Shown here piece after piece: positions 62,482 through 64,000 of a DNA stretch of 64,000 nucleotides. Each line of letters begins with the position of its first letter. Position 1 is the stretch's first letter. Source of the DNA: Deltaproteobacteria bacterium. GTDB taxonomy: Bacteria; Desulfobacterota; Desulfarculia; Adiutricales; Adiutricaceae. Where the stretch lies: the NCBI GenBank assembly GCA_031276865.1, contig JAISMF010000093.1:1-64000 (forward strand), read 5' to 3'. A program made the position numbers and the translations under genes. The notes under the pieces were generated by a model, which ran no database searches, had not been told where the DNA came from, and saw nothing but the letters and a program-made list of their open reading frames with translations.

Positions 62482-63190
62482 AACGCCTTCGGAAAAGGAA
62501 AGCCCGCCGGACTTTCCCCGAAACAAGCCCCGGCCGCCCGTGCTCGCGCTGGAAAACATCAAGGTCCCGGACGAGGGAGGCCTGGTCTACGGCCCTTTGA
62601 ACCTCTCATTGGATCCGGGGGAAAAGGTCCTCGTCCGCACGGACAACACCAGCGTGGTCGCGGCCCTCATCCGGGTGATCCTCGCGACCCGCGGCCCCCT
62701 CGAGGGCCGGGTCTTTTTCCAGAATAAAAGGATGGAGACGCGCCTGGACACCCTGGAGCGCGCCGGACTGTACAAAAAAATAGGCCTGGTCTGCGATTTC
62801 CTGGGCCTCATCGCGCGCCTCACCGTCCATGACAACATCCTGGCCTACTATCTCTACCACAGCCCGGAAAACCCCAGGGAGCTGGAGCGGCGGACCCGGG
62901 ATCTTCTCCACGGCTTGGGTTTTTCCCAATCCCTCATGGACGCCTCCTTCGCCTCGCTGCACAAGGTGCAGAAGAACCTGGCCTCGCTCGCGCTGACCCT
63001 CGCGAAGGAGCCGCCCCTCATGCTTTTGGAACGCCCGAAATACCGCCTGGGGCGTTTCTTCCCCCGCTCCTGGGAGAGGATCCTCGAGTGCTCCGCCGCC
63101 AGCGGCGGCGCCATCCTGGCTCTGGCCCTGCAGTCGGAAGACTACCAGGATCTGGGTTTCGACAAGACGATCGATCTTTTAGGCGGCTGA
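62474..63190 (+). CDS. ABC ATPase-like protein lacking Walker motifs (MlaF position)
   Basis: The 238-residue protein occupies the MlaF slot and follows the ABC fold: LALENIKVP, NLSLDPGEKVLV, PLEGRVFFQNKRM, then LTVHDNILAYYL. The P-loop is replaced by VRTDNTSVVAALIR, with no GxxGxGK(S/T). The signature region reads LHKVQKNLASLALTLAKEP, and the Walker B segment is LMLLERP without the Asp-Glu pair. It therefore should not hydrolyse ATP in the usual way. The frame is intact and coding-like, so it is unlikely to be a pseudogene. Confidence 0.85.
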   Translation: MPETPSEKESPPDFPRNKPRPPVLALENIKVPDEGGLVYGPLNLSLDPGEKVLVRTDNTSVVAALIRVILATRGPLEGRVFFQNKRMETRLDTLERAGLYKKIGLVCDFLGLIARLTVHDNILAYYLYHSPENPRELERRTRDLLHGLGFSQSLMDASFASLHKVQKNLASLALTLAKEPPLMLLERPKYRLGRFFPRSWERILECSAASGGAILALALQSEDYQDLGFDKTIDLLGG

Positions 63191-63236
63191 AAAGGAAAAG
63201 CCCCGGCCTTTTTCCAAGGCGGGGCGGGAGGCTCAC

Positions 63237-64000
63237 ATGAAAGGAGACGAGGATATCGGAGCGACCGGAAAAGATCGCCTAGGGGATTTCGGGGAAAACG
63301 AAGCCGCCAAAGGGGGCGGATTTCCGGATGACGATCCTTTCGGAGCGGAGGCGCCGAAAAGACCAGAGACGAAGTCCCGCGCCTCCTCTCCGGAACGGAC
63401 GGAAAGCGCCTCCGGCCCGGGGGCGGGCGCCGAGGGCCGCGGGGGCGAACCCGTCCCGGAGGCCTATTCCGCCCTGGAGCGCTTCACCGGCATCATCCTC
63501 TTCGTGGTCTTCACCATCCTGATTTTAAGCGCCATCATCATCGGGGCGGGCCGCGACTTTTTGCGCAGCTACGACAGCTTCTTCGTGATCTTCCAAGAGG
63601 GCTACGGCCTCCTCCCCGGAGTCAAGGTGCGCTTCAAGGGCATCGACATAGGCTCGGTCACCCGGGTGGATCTCATGGACAACAACAAGATCCGCATGGA
63701 GCTTAGAGTGCTTTCCGAGTACAGCTCCCGGGTGAAGGGCGACTCCCTGGCCACCATCAAAAGCCCCACCATCATCGGTTCCGAATACATAGAGATCCAG
63801 ACGGGCTCCGCGGAGAGCCTCCCCATACCCCCGGGAGGACAGATTCCGGCGACCGATCCCAAAACGGTGGATCAGGTGTTGAACGCCTTGCAGTGGGAGG
63901 ACAAATTGAACCAGTTCAACCAGATCCTGGCCGACTTAAACTCCCTCACCTTCCAGCTGCAGGATAAAAACGGACCCATCATAGGAACCTTCGCCAATCT
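63237..64000 (+). CDS. mlaD: MCE/MlaD-family substrate-binding protein (partial, runs off window)
   Basis: It is absent from the ORF track because no stop lies in the window. The ATG at 63237 has GGGAGG 6 bases upstream. An acidic, disordered cytosolic tail of about 80 residues precedes one membrane helix (GIILFVVFTILILSAIIIG). The MCE domain follows: GYGLLPGVKVRFKGIDIGSV and SPTIIGSEYIEI. It is probably longer than the 254 residues seen. It binds lipids in the periplasm as part of an Mla-like transporter. Confidence 0.9.
   Translation, partial: MKGDEDIGATGKDRLGDFGENEAAKGGGFPDDDPFGAEAPKRPETKSRASSPERTESASGPGAGAEGRGGEPVPEAYSALERFTGIILFVVFTILILSAIIIGAGRDFLRSYDSFFVIFQEGYGLLPGVKVRFKGIDIGSVTRVDLMDNNKIRMELRVLSEYSSRVKGDSLATIKSPTIIGSEYIEIQTGSAESLPIPPGGQIPATDPKTVDQVLNALQWEDKLNQFNQILADLNSLTFQLQDKNGPIIGTFAN

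Overview
This 64 kb window looks like a chromosomal segment of a GC-rich, flagellated, Gram-negative bacterium. The best fit is the former Deltaproteobacteria (Desulfobacterota). Reasons: the ompH-lpxD-fabZ-lpxA-lpxI-lpxB-msbA order, with LpxI in place of LpxH; a DUF4416-yicC-remA(DUF370)-gmk block; a HisF with the deltaproteobacterial style of sequence; sigma-54 (-24/-12) promoters near motility genes; and frequent GTG/TTG starts. No rRNA, tRNA, CRISPR array or complete insertion sequence was seen. Spacers are unusually long for a bacterium, and many contain short tandem repeats or GC-rich hairpins.

Layout. 0-3 kb: an AT-rich, probably acquired patch with an AAA-ATPase/PD-(D/E)XK gene and two copies of a 92-bp element with inverted ends. 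3-6.4 kb (minus strand): a sigma-54-driven unknown gene, prepilin peptidase, CheY and a small exported protein. 7-15.7 kb: two OmpH/Skp-like chaperones and the lipid A operon through MsbA. 16-18 kb: an RNase II/R family enzyme. 19.4-22.7 kb: DUF4416, YicC, RemA, Gmk and an RlmB-like methyltransferase. 22.9-25.7 kb (minus): a small exported protein, an alpha/beta hydrolase, a two-helix membrane protein, and a Bax-inhibitor-1 family protein with a Gln/Tyr-rich N-terminus. 26.3-30.8 kb: RuvX, MltG, an AT-rich 20-bp tandem array, then LptF and LptG. 31.2-35 kb: a TrpXYZ-type ABC importer followed by AzlC/AzlD. 35.6-37.1 kb: FlgB, FlgC and FliE. 37.2-38.3 kb (minus): Dtd and RfbC. 39.2-41.1 kb: a diguanylate cyclase and a PilZ protein behind a sigma-54 site. 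42.7-46.5 kb: a zinc-ribbon membrane protein and four type IV minor prepilins, ending at a strong terminator and a decayed partial duplicate. 47-51.4 kb (minus): a 751-residue helical-repeat (PPR/TPR-like) protein, a flavoprotein and a DegT-type aminotransferase. 51.6-58.3 kb: Rpe, a class IV aminotransferase, a UPF0104 membrane protein, HisH, HisF, a class I amidotransferase and an RRM protein. 60.1-64 kb: CheW, then a glycine-zipper protein and an Mla-like lipid transporter (permease, an ATPase-like subunit without a P-loop, and an MCE protein cut by the window edge).

Functionally the window is dominated by outer-membrane biogenesis (lipid A synthesis and flipping, LPS export by LptFG, Skp-like chaperones, Mla-type lipid transport) and by motility and its control (flagellar rod, type IV pili, CheY/CheW, c-di-GMP). 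Four -24/-12 promoters (near 3.87, 35.54, 39.13 and 42.04 kb) suggest a common sigma-54 regulon. The most unusual items are the pseudo-ATPase in the Mla cluster, the PPR-like solenoid, the orphan sigma-54 promoter followed by a structured untranslated region, and the repeat arrays placed next to promoters. All function calls rest on reading the sequence and remembered family features; no database search was run.
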